Source: Marinicellulosiphila megalodicopiae (GTDB lineage: Bacteria > Pseudomonadota > Gammaproteobacteria > Pseudomonadales > Natronospirillaceae). From it: 64,000 bases of DNA. The notes below the pieces were generated by a model. The model ran no database searches. It saw only the letters and a program-made list of their open reading frames with translations, and was not told the origin of the DNA. Numbering within the stretch: the stretch's first letter is position 1; each line of letters opens with the position of its first letter. Shown here in pieces: positions 41,111 through 49,716 of the stretch. The position numbers and the translations under genes are program-made. The stretch lies in assembly GCF_045862395.1 (NCBI RefSeq), contig NZ_AP023087.1, positions 4,526,001 through 4,590,000 on the forward strand, in the 5' to 3' direction.

Positions 41111-41151
41111 AAAAAAAAACGGCATAAATCCTAGGATTTATGCCGTTTTTT
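41111..41151 (-). terminator. Strong, symmetrical intrinsic terminator
   Basis: AAAACGGCATAAATCC and its exact complement flank CTAG: a near-perfect palindrome with nine T on the minus strand and six on the plus strand. It ends the DUF3010 operon 37 bases after its stop codon and can act in both directions. Confidence 0.9.
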
Positions 41152-41187
41152 GAAAGATGGTGTAAATATCGTATCAAAATAACTATT

Positions 41188-41610
41188 TTACAGTTGAAAA
41201 TATGCCAATGCAGTTTCAAAAGCAGGTTCTTGAAATTTCTTTAAACCCGTTTCTTCAAATTCAATATGCACATCACTGGCTTTATTGGTTTCTTTTATTA
41301 GTTTTGGTGCTAATAGTTTCACTTCATAATTTGGCAGTAACTGTAGGATTGCTTCGATTTTAAAGCTAGTGCTGCTTCCAGAGAATTTCCCAGATTTCAT
41401 CCGGGTTTTCACGACTACTTTGTCAATTTTATAATCATCAAACAATTGGACGATTTGCTTTTGCAAACCCTGCACTTGCGATTGATCATCGTCGTTTGAT
41501 AATGTTATTTTTTTTGATCGACATTCTACAATGGTAAACATGTCTTCATTTTTTTCTAGCATGCAAAGGTTCATTTCTTTGCCAGTAAGTTCAACTGCGC
41601 AGACTCTCAT
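41188..41610 (-). CDS. DUF3010 family protein
   Basis: 140 residues. MRVCAVELTGKEMNLCMLEK, KVVVKTRMKSGKFSG, SFKIEAILQLL and ETGLKKFQEPAFETAYA-like C-terminus agree with the DUF3010 family of gammaproteobacteria, whose fold is thought to be RNase H/actin-like but whose function is unknown. It is cytoplasmic. Its ATG overlaps the stop of the preceding 103-residue gene (41607-41610), so the two are coexpressed. Confidence 0.75.
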   Translation of the reverse strand: MRVCAVELTGKEMNLCMLEKNEDMFTIVECRSKKITLSNDDDQSQVQGLQKQIVQLFDDYKIDKVVVKTRMKSGKFSGSSTSFKIEAILQLLPNYEVKLLAPKLIKETNKASDVHIEFEETGLKKFQEPAFETALAYFQL

Positions 41611-41918
41611 ATTTCTTCTCGATTAACGTTGGGTTTATCCCATATGTGAAAGACGTGAGCACAACCAGATTGTTGCGCTTGTTCAAAAAAGTGTAGACCT
41701 TCATTGCCATCGCTGTAATTTTGCGAAGAATCTTCATTTACTTGCTCAAAAGATTGGAATTCCCAATCGTGCTCGAGCAATAATTGTTTGGCCTTTTCTT
41801 TAGCTTGATCTTTGTCATCTGATTGAATCCAGCAATTGCAGATGCAACCTTCGACTTTTTCAATTTCTTTATGATTGATGCCAACTTTGGCAATCATCTG
41901 TATAAAATATACGAACAT
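41607..41918 (-). CDS. Unknown protein coupled to DUF3010
   Basis: 103 residues with a CICNCWIQ cluster (Cys about 25, 27, 29), a charged helix (DKDQAKEKAKQLLLEHDWEF) and a late Cys-His pair (SGCAHVFHIW). The Cys/His content would allow metal binding, but there is no known zinc motif. It overlaps the DUF3010 gene by 4 nt. ATG 41894 (MIAKVGINHKEIEKV) is a possible alternative start that removes eight hydrophobic residues. I do not recognise the family. Confidence 0.6.
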   Translation of the reverse strand: MFVYFIQMIAKVGINHKEIEKVEGCICNCWIQSDDKDQAKEKAKQLLLEHDWEFQSFEQVNEDSSQNYSDGNEGLHFFEQAQQSGCAHVFHIWDKPNVNREEI

Positions 41919-42045
41919 TTAACATGGACCTGTATATACACCGACTGAATTCAGTCATGATTTTAATGTGTTTGGGCTATAATGGGTTATAGATGACGTA
42001 TTTTACGTAAATTTGCAAAAAATTGCGCTAAGGAATCGTTGATAA

Positions 42046-42963
42046 CTAAGAATTAATCAACTCATCAATAATCCCTTCGCGGATTGCTTGATTGGAAATG
42101 ACGATGCTGTCTAACTCAAAAGCTTTAAAGGCTTGATGCACAATCACAAATCCACTGATTAATAAATCCGCTCGTCGACTATTTAAGCCCACTAATTGAC
42201 TTAAATTATGTAACGTTTCAGTTTGTACGAAAATTGGACGTAATCGATCAAGCGCCTTCGCGGTTATCACTCCATTTTGAATAAGATTTAAATTACTTAA
42301 TGCCCAGCTGATGGTTTTAATACTGCCACTGGTAGCTAATGTTTGACGCCAATGCGTTTTACCAAATCGTTGGGCAACGGGCTGTAATTGTTCAAATACT
42401 GCAGCTTCAGCGGCATCCAGTTGGTCTTGAGTGATTTTTTCATCGGGAAAATAATCTTTTTTGATGCTGACACAACCAATCTCCAGACTGGCAACCTGCT
42501 CATGTTGCATGCCAGTGCCCATAATAAACTCGGTTGAACCACCCCCAACATCCATCACAAATCTCGGCACCGATTCACGCAATGTACTCACGCCACGATA
42601 AATTAACTTAGCCTCTTCTTCACCCGCTAAAATCTCGATTGGATGCTCCAGAACTGCTTCGGCTTTGGCTAAAAATGCTTTGTTTTGCTGGATATGTCGA
42701 AATGCGCTGGTGCCGACAATACGTACTTTAACACCAGGAAATTCACTTAATGTTTGATAAAAACTAGACAGGCAGCGTAGTGCACGCGCTTGTGTCGCCA
42801 AGGGAATATCCCCTGTGCTTAAGTCAGTGCTCGCGCTTAATTGAACTAATTCACGATTAGCAGCAACCTGAGTTAACTTGCCATTCGCATACTTAGCCAC
42901 AACGATTAGATGAAAGCTGTTTGAGCCTAAATCAACAGCTGCAAAATGTTCTATATGATCCAT
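42046..42963 (-). CDS. ppx: Ppx/GppA family phosphatase (exopolyphosphatase-like)
   Basis: 305 residues, an ASKHA-fold phosphatase that removes phosphate from polyphosphate or pppGpp. Motifs: AAVDLGSNSFHLIVV, EILAGEEEAKLIYRGV and FVMDVGGGSTEFI. Only the two N-terminal domains exist; the C-terminal HD-like region of the 500-residue E. coli enzymes is absent, as in the short actinobacterial and Helicobacter type. Polyphosphate and alarmone roles cannot be separated from sequence. No ppk gene is near. Confidence 0.85.
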   Translation of the reverse strand: MDHIEHFAAVDLGSNSFHLIVVAKYANGKLTQVAANRELVQLSASTDLSTGDIPLATQARALRCLSSFYQTLSEFPGVKVRIVGTSAFRHIQQNKAFLAKAEAVLEHPIEILAGEEEAKLIYRGVSTLRESVPRFVMDVGGGSTEFIMGTGMQHEQVASLEIGCVSIKKDYFPDEKITQDQLDAAEAAVFEQLQPVAQRFGKTHWRQTLATSGSIKTISWALSNLNLIQNGVITAKALDRLRPIFVQTETLHNLSQLVGLNSRRADLLISGFVIVHQAFKAFELDSIVISNQAIREGIIDELINS

Positions 42964-43104
42964 TGTTTTGTGTATGTCTATTTTGAAGGGTTAATATAAA
43001 AGGTTCATTGTATAAGGTACAGTAAAATTTAGAGGTTAAACTGCACTTAATGTCGTTTATGGTTTATTATTTGCAGATAACTTATTTTTTATCATGTAAC
43101 TATT

Positions 43105-44313
43105 ATGCTTTACAGTCAATCCGCACAACAATTATCACAATGGCACTTATTAAAAGGACGCTTAATAGACGAGCCTTGTGAATACCTTAATCAATTTATT
43201 AAGCAGCTTAACCAGCTAGGATATGACATTCAATATTGCGTGTTAAATTGCAAAACTTTAGAGCCATCCTTTCAGTTAGAAATTTTTAACTGGATCAACA
43301 AATCCTTTTTACGCGAAAGCGACATGCATACATTAAATGCGCTCACCGACCATTCCATAAAAATGTACGACTTCGCAGAAGGCATTACCGTATTACAAAG
43401 CATTCAGTCTGAAACTATTGATTCAAAAGTAGACAGCACGAGTCCAATTTTTGATAATTACGATGAACAAAAAAGCATCAAAATCAATCCTAAAGACTTA
43501 GAGCATCCACTTGGGTTTCCCACAACATCTGACAATCTTCACGAAAATATTTCTGACATTTATAGCATTGCATTGCACACGGTTCACTCACCAACCAATG
43601 TATTTACACTTGCAACTTCTTTAGAAAACGGATTCAGCACCGAACAAGAAAGCGACTTTGAATTGATTGGTGCAATTATGGCCAGCTTTTTAGGAGATTA
43701 CACCCACCAACGCATGATTAACGAGTTTATGCGTGTCTACCTGGGTCGCGACATTGCCAACGACATTCTAAAAGGGCAAATTGCCCGTGGAGACGTTCAA
43801 GAAATTGAAGCCGCCATTTGGTTCAGTAACATCAAAGCCCCTGAGTTTTCGGGCGACCAGTTTGAATCAAAAAAACACATCGCTAAACTCAATAGCTATT
43901 ACCATCACCTAATTAAATTAATTGAATCCAACAACGGGCAAGTCTTAAAATTTATGGGTGACGGCGTATTAGCCATGTTTGAAGGCAATGATTCCTGCCA
44001 TTTAGCACTTGAAGCCGCGGTTGAAAGTTTAAAAATTCAAAGCACTTTTGAGCATTCAGTAAGTTTAAATTATGGAAAATTTGATTTTGGCAACATCGGC
44101 GCTGAAAACAGAATGGACTTCACCGCCCTTGGCACCGAAATTCAATTAGCCTCTAAAATACAAGCTCAAGCAGCAAGTTTAGGTTGTGCATTATTAGGTT
44201 CCAACAGCTTTGCCAATAAAGTGACTGGCTGCCTAAAACCTTTGGGACATTATCGCTTAGAAGGTTTGAAAAAATTACAACAATTACATTGTTTGATTAG
44301 TTTTGAGCCTTAA
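43105..44313 (+). CDS. Class III nucleotidyl cyclase-like protein with degenerate active site
   Basis: 402 residues. An N-terminal region with GAF-like character (about 130-205, TLATSLENGFSTEQESDFEL) leads into a cyclase homology domain (about 235-390: AAIWFSNIKAPEF, LKFMGDGVLAMF, FTALGTEIQLASKI). Relatives read IWFSDLRGFT, GDG.. and GD.VN.A.R at these places. Here the first metal Asp is Asn (FSNI), the transition-state Asn of VN.A is Gln (IQLA) and the Arg is Lys (ASK). The second Asp (GDG) is kept. With three of the key residues changed, normal cAMP or cGMP synthesis is doubtful. No signal peptide or TM helix. Monocistronic. Confidence 0.75.
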   Translation: MLYSQSAQQLSQWHLLKGRLIDEPCEYLNQFIKQLNQLGYDIQYCVLNCKTLEPSFQLEIFNWINKSFLRESDMHTLNALTDHSIKMYDFAEGITVLQSIQSETIDSKVDSTSPIFDNYDEQKSIKINPKDLEHPLGFPTTSDNLHENISDIYSIALHTVHSPTNVFTLATSLENGFSTEQESDFELIGAIMASFLGDYTHQRMINEFMRVYLGRDIANDILKGQIARGDVQEIEAAIWFSNIKAPEFSGDQFESKKHIAKLNSYYHHLIKLIESNNGQVLKFMGDGVLAMFEGNDSCHLALEAAVESLKIQSTFEHSVSLNYGKFDFGNIGAENRMDFTALGTEIQLASKIQAQAASLGCALLGSNSFANKVTGCLKPLGHYRLEGLKKLQQLHCLISFEP

Positions 44314-45011
44314 ATAAAATACCAATGAGAATACAAATGAGGACATCTCTAACTCAGTTAACAGCATGAAAAATCACCAAGTTAAGGCGTAAATTTATTA
44401 AATGCTGTTTACTAGTTTTGTAAATCCTGCGCGTTTAATTGTCTAATACCTTCATCCTCTAAGATTCCCATCAGTGAACTATCCCGCCCCAAGGGTTTCA
44501 CTAGGGCGAAATTTGCTTCGCAAAGGGGTATCAAAATAAACCACAACCAAACGTAATTTTTTACATTTATATGGGTATATTAAACAACACATCTCTATAC
44601 CATTTGTGATTATATTCGCTGGAGCGAATACCCTTAAAGATTACGCCGCAAGCGGCGAGGTATTAAACCCGGAGGGAATAAATTCAATGCTTAGCTAATA
44701 ACTTAAAAATCAAAGTTATTTAGCAACAATATTTCAAGTGGGACAGGCTATTTCAAGTGGTAGGTTTGAATAGGACAGGCTAGCTTATATAATTTGAAAG
44801 GTTTCAAAATAGTTCGAATAGGTTCGAATAGGACAGGCTAGTTTATATAATTTGGAATTCCAAATACTGAGGTTACGGTAGTAGTTCTACTATTTGAGCA
44901 GGCTATGAAGAATAGTTTGACAATTTAAACTACCGTTCTATCATTTATTAATGACACATCATTCAAACGGACTGAATATATTATTCATTTTTTATTAATT
45001 ATGGAATCAAT
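44314..45011. other. 698-bp region upstream of the transposase: hairpins and repeat elements
   Basis: No gene seen. Three compact hairpins lie in 44512-44657: TTTGC-TTC-GCAAA (44512-44524), TATTCGCT-GG-AGCGAATA (44613-44630) and CGCCGC-AA-GCGGCG (44644-44657). These are followed by three GGACAGGC elements (44741, 44773, 44831) and a degenerate fourth (GAGCAGGC near 44897). Confidence 0.6.
44741..44838 (+). repeat. GGACAGGC elements, left of the transposase gene
   Basis: GGACAGGC at 44741-44748, 44773-44780 and 44831-44838, the last two followed by TAG(C/T)TTATATAATTTG. All are in plus orientation, opposite to the array on the right side of the transposase gene. Confidence 0.85.
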
Positions 45012-45998
45012 ATGACTAAAGCCAGAAAACGCCTTGTAAATTATGCGGCCACAACAAAATACTTAATCACTTGCCGCTGTGTACGACGTGCATTTTTGTG
45101 CGGAAAAGACGAATACACTAACCAAGATTTTGAACATCGACGCGAATGGGTCGAGGCTATTCTATTAAAACTACCCACAATCTTTGCAATTGATATTGCC
45201 TATTATGCAATCATGAATAACCATTATCATTTAGTAATAAGCGTTAATGTTGAGCAGTGTGAATCGTGGTCTAAAGTTGAAGTGATCAAACGGTGGCATC
45301 AATTGTATAACGGAACAATGATTTCAAAAGCGTTTATTAATGGAGATGAACTCAACCCTCAAGAAATAATTTTGTTAGATGAAACCGTTGAAAAATGGCG
45401 AAAACGTTTAATTAATATTGGCTGGTTCATGAAAAATATCAATGAACCCATTTCGAGACTTTCAAACATTGAAGACGAATGCACAGGAAAATTCTGGGAA
45501 GGCCGATATAAATCAAAAGCTATTTTAGATGATGAAGGTTTGTTATCAGCAATGGTCTACGTAGATCTAAATCCCGTTCGCGCTCAAACTGAAAATACAC
45601 CCGAAGAGTCTAAATATACTTCCATCAAAAAACGCAGTGCCAGTTTTAAAAAATCTAATCAGTCTGATTTAGTTCAAGATCAACCTTGTGAACTATTGCC
45701 TCTATCAAAACATTGTAAAACCCATATTCCAATTTCGCCTAGGGCATATTTAGAGTTGGTAGACTGGACAGGTAAACAATTAACTGAAGGTAAGAAAGGA
45801 AAAATAAGCACCGATCTGCCTGATATATTAACTCGCCTCGATTTATCTGAGACATTATTTTTAAATGCAGCAAAAAATATAAATAACAGCTTCGCGAATT
45901 TAATAGGTAAAGCATCCAGCATTGATCAACATTTTTCTAAATTTGGACTCAAGCGAGCCTGTGGTTGGGTGAAATCCTTGAGTGTTTTGGGGTTTTAA
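45012..45998 (+). CDS. REP-associated transposase-like protein (Y1/HUH, IS200-like superfamily)
   Basis: 328 residues. The HUH motif is clear in YYAIMNNHYHLVISV (about 58-72). GKFWEGRYKSKAILDD and VYVDLNPVRA are typical of the long RAYT-like transposases of marine gammaproteobacteria. I cannot confidently place the nucleophilic Tyr; the helix where other RAYTs carry it reads WFMKNINEPISR. Domesticated RAYTs process REP elements rather than moving as insertion sequences. In agreement, the gene has no IS200 ends but is flanked by oppositely oriented GGACAGGC arrays on both sides. The start ATG 45012 lacks a strong Shine-Dalgarno sequence. Confidence 0.85.
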   Translation: MTKARKRLVNYAATTKYLITCRCVRRAFLCGKDEYTNQDFEHRREWVEAILLKLPTIFAIDIAYYAIMNNHYHLVISVNVEQCESWSKVEVIKRWHQLYNGTMISKAFINGDELNPQEIILLDETVEKWRKRLINIGWFMKNINEPISRLSNIEDECTGKFWEGRYKSKAILDDEGLLSAMVYVDLNPVRAQTENTPEESKYTSIKKRSASFKKSNQSDLVQDQPCELLPLSKHCKTHIPISPRAYLELVDWTGKQLTEGKKGKISTDLPDILTRLDLSETLFLNAAKNINNSFANLIGKASSIDQHFSKFGLKRACGWVKSLSVLGF

Positions 45999-46135
45999 AT
46001 TTTAGTTTAACGTTTTTTATTAACATTTTCACAAATCATTAAAGCTAATTCAAACTCTCATACCTGTGACTTATATAATTTGTAATAATTCAGATCATTT
46101 TTTCAAATAATTCAAGGCATCTTTTAAATTTGATT

Positions 46136-46500
46136 GGTTAGTATGTCTAATTTTTATATTGCCTGTCCTTATTCCCACTTATTTTAGAGTATGTCTAACT
46201 TTTAAGGTGCCTGTCCTTATATCCCTTGTTAGTATGTCTAATTTTTATATTGCCTGTCCTTATTTCCACTTATTTTAGAGTATGTCTAACTTTTAAGGTG
46301 CCTGTCCTTATATCCCTTTTATTTGTGAGTGTATCTAATTTTGTTATGTTGCCTGTCCTTATTTCCCTTCATTTCCATCTTCATATTTGTGAGTATATCT
46401 AATTTTGTTATGTTGCCTGTCCTTATTTCCACTTATATTTGTGAGTATATCTAATTTTGTTATGTTGCCTGTCCTTATTTCCCTTCTTATTTCCACTTAT
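46136..46500 (-). repeat. Array of seven GGACAGGC elements, right of the transposase gene
   Basis: GCCTGTCC (GGACAGGC on minus) at 46161, 46209, 46252, 46300, 46351, 46415 and 46467. On the minus strand each element reads GGACAGGC, 8-9 bases, then A(A/G)TTAGA-(CA)-TAC. The first four form two copies of a 91-bp unit (46141 and 46232), the last three a different shorter unit containing AATTTTGTTATGTT. The gap 45999-46575 holds no gene. Confidence 0.9.
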
Positions 46501-46575
46501 TTGACTTCGAATGAAAACCTAGCCCTATATTCGGTGTAATGATTCATAAAATAAGCGACTGTTAATTCAAGAAAT

Positions 46576-48075
46576 TTATCCACATCGAATTGAATCATTC
46601 ATTTCAATAAATTGATAACTATGTCCCTTAAGCAATGTTGTGCTATAAATTTCTATCCAGCCAAATTTATATATGTCTTGCCAATTTAATGTTTCAGCTA
46701 ATTGACTTTGTACGAATGTAAAACTGCTTTTAATACTCAAAGAATCGACACTTAATACCATCATATTATCGCTATGATCAAGTTCGATTTGAATGTCTTT
46801 ATTTTTTAGATTAACAAGTAACAATGTCAATGTGTTGGATTTAGTTGGATGACAATGCGCAAAACTTTGAATTTGCTCTTCTGCGCCTGTCATTTTAACG
46901 TTAAACCCTTTAGCTCCCATTAATTTTTGCCAAAGCACACTTGCCCAATAATCTGGAGTCGGACTGTAATGTCCGTTATATCTTAGCAAGGCATAATCTC
47001 CACCAATCAAACTTTGGCGAATAATGGTTTGATTGCCTGTTTTTGCAGCAGTACCTAAATGCGCCAGCCACCACAATGAAGACCCAAATCGATCCGTAAG
47101 CTTCTCGGTGCCTCCACATTGTGACGCGCCTGTTTCGCCTAACCATAAAATAGTTTCATCAGAATAATCAGTAATCCAGCTTGCTACTTTTGTTGACTGT
47201 CTTGAAAATTCTTCAAATGTTTCATCATCTAATAAATGATCCCAATCGGTTTCTTTGATATTGATGCCACATCGGTCAGATTGGGTTGGATAATAGTGCC
47301 AGGTAAAAATATCGGGCTTTTTATCTTGCTGTAAAAACGATTTAGATGATCCTAAAATTTGCTTAAGAGGCTCGCCAATTTTTGGCCAAAAAGCATTGGC
47401 AGGACCAGCTAGTTTCACATTTGGATAATTTTGCATTAATTGTTTGGCTTGATGATATTCTGCACCGTATTGCTCAAATCCAATTTGATCGGAAAAACTA
47501 AACATCAACCAATGCGCCCCCATTTCATTACCAAATTCTATGTGTCCATTATAATTTTTGGGCAACCAACTAAGCAAACGCGTAAATTGAAAAGGTTGCC
47601 ATTCATCCAAATGCCTTGTTAACGGTCCCGTACTTGCTGTAATAAATGGCCTTGCTTGAATGGTATCCGCAAAATTTAAAAATGCGTTTAGCTGCTGCTT
47701 GGTAAGAGTTGATTCAAATGTTGGATTGCTCGCTTCTGCTTCACTGTCTGCTAGCCATAATTTATCTGCCTCCGTCCCCCCTAATCGCAACCATTTCGGT
47801 GAAAGCAATTTCGCCCATTTTATTAACTCATTGTTATCCATATTTAAAGGGCGCGGTGGGGAGTTTGAGTCTGCCCACCACTGACCATCAGTTAACATAG
47901 CCGCATCAATGGCGACACCTAAATAATCCTTTGACACATAAAAAGGCTCGGATTGGATATTAACCTTGGCATAGCCATCAAAAAACTCAATATCTGCAGA
48001 TAATAATAACCAACCACTCAATAATAAAAATTTCTTTGGATGATTTAAGACAAAACGGTAAACTGATTGAAACAT
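46576..48075 (-). CDS. GH79-like glycoside hydrolase (heparanase / beta-glucuronidase family)
   Basis: 499 residues from ATG 48075. A hydrophobic N-terminal helix (about 12-30) acts as signal or anchor. The barrel shows LRLGGTEADK, the acid/base in HIEFGNEMGAHW, the nucleophile in ILWLGETGASQCGG, and LLRYNGHYSPTPDYWASVLW, which matches the corresponding heparanase part (GNYHL...LPDYWLSLLF). A beta-sandwich tail follows. Such enzymes cut glucuronic-acid links in heparan sulfate-like or plant and algal glycans; the actual substrate is unknown. It is alone, with no sulfatase or transporter beside it. A GTG at 48102 is an alternative start. Confidence 0.82.
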   Translation of the reverse strand: MFQSVYRFVLNHPKKFLLLSGWLLLSADIEFFDGYAKVNIQSEPFYVSKDYLGVAIDAAMLTDGQWWADSNSPPRPLNMDNNELIKWAKLLSPKWLRLGGTEADKLWLADSEAEASNPTFESTLTKQQLNAFLNFADTIQARPFITASTGPLTRHLDEWQPFQFTRLLSWLPKNYNGHIEFGNEMGAHWLMFSFSDQIGFEQYGAEYHQAKQLMQNYPNVKLAGPANAFWPKIGEPLKQILGSSKSFLQQDKKPDIFTWHYYPTQSDRCGINIKETDWDHLLDDETFEEFSRQSTKVASWITDYSDETILWLGETGASQCGGTEKLTDRFGSSLWWLAHLGTAAKTGNQTIIRQSLIGGDYALLRYNGHYSPTPDYWASVLWQKLMGAKGFNVKMTGAEEQIQSFAHCHPTKSNTLTLLLVNLKNKDIQIELDHSDNMMVLSVDSLSIKSSFTFVQSQLAETLNWQDIYKFGWIEIYSTTLLKGHSYQFIEMNDSIRCG

Positions 48076-48156
48076 GATGAATTCAAATATTAAAAGAAGC
48101 ACAAAGTGTAATTCATCTTTTACCCACAGTTTATGAACCTTTTATGACACCAACTC

Positions 48157-48864
48157 ATGCTTTTATACCAAGACGTTAGCCAAAGTGAACCACATGACTG
48201 CCCATACATTGAACAACAGGCTCAAGAATCATTTTTTCTGGCCAAGCGAGTCGACAGTGACGAATTGGATATTTTGTTCAATCAAGGTTGGCGACGATTT
48301 GCATATTACTATTTCAAACCGAGTTGTTTAACTTGTGAAAAATGCACACCTATTCGAGTGCCAGTTGCAGAGTTTAAAGCCTCAAAAAATCAACGAAAAA
48401 TTCTAAACAAGCAACACAAACAATATCCAGAGTTTAGAGTGGAATTCAATGAAAAACTCTATCATGAAGAAATTTATCAGATATATAAAAGTCACAATAC
48501 TCGTTTTACTCAAGCATGCGATAGTGAAGAAAATTTCATCAATGCACACTTTAATGACACCTGTGATTCGATTCAAAGTGAATACTATTTAGGTGATCAA
48601 TTAATAGCCGTTGGTTTTTTAGATGTATCAGACAACACCATTAGCAGTAGTTACTTTATTTATCACACAGATTTCCAACATTTAAATTTAGGTACATTGA
48701 GTGTGTTAAAGGAAATTGAATACTGCAAGCAGTTAGAAAAACAATTTTATCATTTGGGTTATTGGATCGAAGACAATCAGTCAATGGCCTATAAAAATAA
48801 ATTCTTTCCCCATGAGTTAATGAATTGGCATACTCAAAAATGGGAATTGATTACGAAGTCTTAA
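48157..48864 (+). CDS. bpt: Aspartate/glutamate leucyltransferase
   Basis: Bpt adds Leu from Leu-tRNA to N-terminal Asp or Glu of proteins, which marks them for ClpAP via ClpS (bacterial N-degron pathway). 235 residues, the family length. Signs: CPYIEQQAQESFFL, GWRRFAYYYFKPSCLTCEKCTPIRVPV (Cys pair), LGTLSVLKEIEYCKQL and LGYWIEDNQSMAYKNKF. The gene is often next to aat and clpA or infA; here it is separate, divergent from the GH79 gene. The tandem repeat array at 48861 starts at its stop codon. Confidence 0.88.
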   Translation: MLLYQDVSQSEPHDCPYIEQQAQESFFLAKRVDSDELDILFNQGWRRFAYYYFKPSCLTCEKCTPIRVPVAEFKASKNQRKILNKQHKQYPEFRVEFNEKLYHEEIYQIYKSHNTRFTQACDSEENFINAHFNDTCDSIQSEYYLGDQLIAVGFLDVSDNTISSSYFIYHTDFQHLNLGTLSVLKEIEYCKQLEKQFYHLGYWIEDNQSMAYKNKFFPHELMNWHTQKWELITKS

Positions 48865-48916
48865 GGGCTGATTTTGCTTAGGACAGTTTTGCTTAGGGCT
48901 ATTTTGTTTAGGGCAA
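48861..48916. repeat. 15-bp minisatellite starting at the bpt stop codon
   Basis: Unit TTAGGGCTATTTTGC with starts at 48861 (17-bp first unit), 48878, 48893 and 48908. The first unit includes the TAA stop codon of bpt (48862-48864). A weak hairpin (CCCGAT/ATCGAGGG) follows to about 48942. Confidence 0.75.
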
Positions 48917-49113
48917 TGAGATCCCGATAAAGAAATATCGAGGGTGACAGACCGATTAGTTCATGACAAAGGTTCGCCAATAAAAGTATAGAAGTTGACA
49001 TGATTAAAGTTTATTACTGGTATTAGATTTCAAATGACAATTTAGCAGTTTTCATCTTCCTCAATTTTGCCAAGGCAAATATTTTGAACAACTGACTGTC
49101 TAGATTTTATAAA

Positions 49114-49716
49114 TCAATCAACCCTAAACCAACAAGCAATAGCAAAACGATCTTTATGACTGGCTAGCACTTCGTGTGGTATGTCTTCACTTAAAAACAC
49201 AACAAAGCTTGCAAAGGTTGGATCAAATTTGAGCGGATCTTGCTCTTTAGGGTATATGACCAGCTGACCTTCGTGCTCGGGCTGCCAGCCTTTATTCAAA
49301 TACAACACCATCGATACTTTACGGTTAGATTTTCCTTTAAATGCATCAACGTGTTTTTGGTAAAAGTCATTGGGATTGTATATGGAATAATGACACTCAA
49401 AATTATTTAAACCTAAATATAATGATTGATTTAAAGCGATTTTAAGTTGCTCACACCAAGCCAACCATTCGATCTCTGCTTTTGAGTGTCCTTCGATCCA
49501 CAATGTTTTATCGCTGCGAATGTTTGTATCTAAAATTTGATTGGATTTCCTACCGACACTCGCCGCTTGAAACTCAGCAACATTTAATTTTGCTTGCTCC
49601 AATAATGCCTCACATATTTTTTGAGGGGCTTGATTAATTTGTAAGCTATAACTTTGCTCAACTAAATCATCAATGATTAAATTAAATAGTTTTTCATACG
49701 AAGATGTGAATGTCAT
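49114..49716 (-). CDS. 2-oxoglutarate/Fe(II) oxygenase, prolyl hydroxylase-like (PHD/EGLN type)
   Basis: 200 residues. The iron site is HVDAF (HxD, about 121-123) and the distal His in IPHEVLASHKDRFAIACWF (about 178), with the 2-oxoglutarate-binding Arg ten residues later. YNPNDFYQKHVD, RKVSMVLYLN and GGxL-like EGQLVIYP are typical of EGLN-type prolyl hydroxylases; the Pseudomonas member PPHD hydroxylates EF-Tu. The target here is unknown. The ATG overlaps the stop of the preceding 170-residue gene by one base (TAATG). Confidence 0.85.
   Translation of the reverse strand: MTFTSSYEKLFNLIIDDLVEQSYSLQINQAPQKICEALLEQAKLNVAEFQAASVGRKSNQILDTNIRSDKTLWIEGHSKAEIEWLAWCEQLKIALNQSLYLGLNNFECHYSIYNPNDFYQKHVDAFKGKSNRKVSMVLYLNKGWQPEHEGQLVIYPKEQDPLKFDPTFASFVVFLSEDIPHEVLASHKDRFAIACWFRVD

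Noticed and set aside
46136..46500. CRISPR array or IS ends
   Set aside because: Intervals between GCCTGTCC copies are themselves repeated, not unique spacers, and there are no paired terminal inverted repeats or target duplications.
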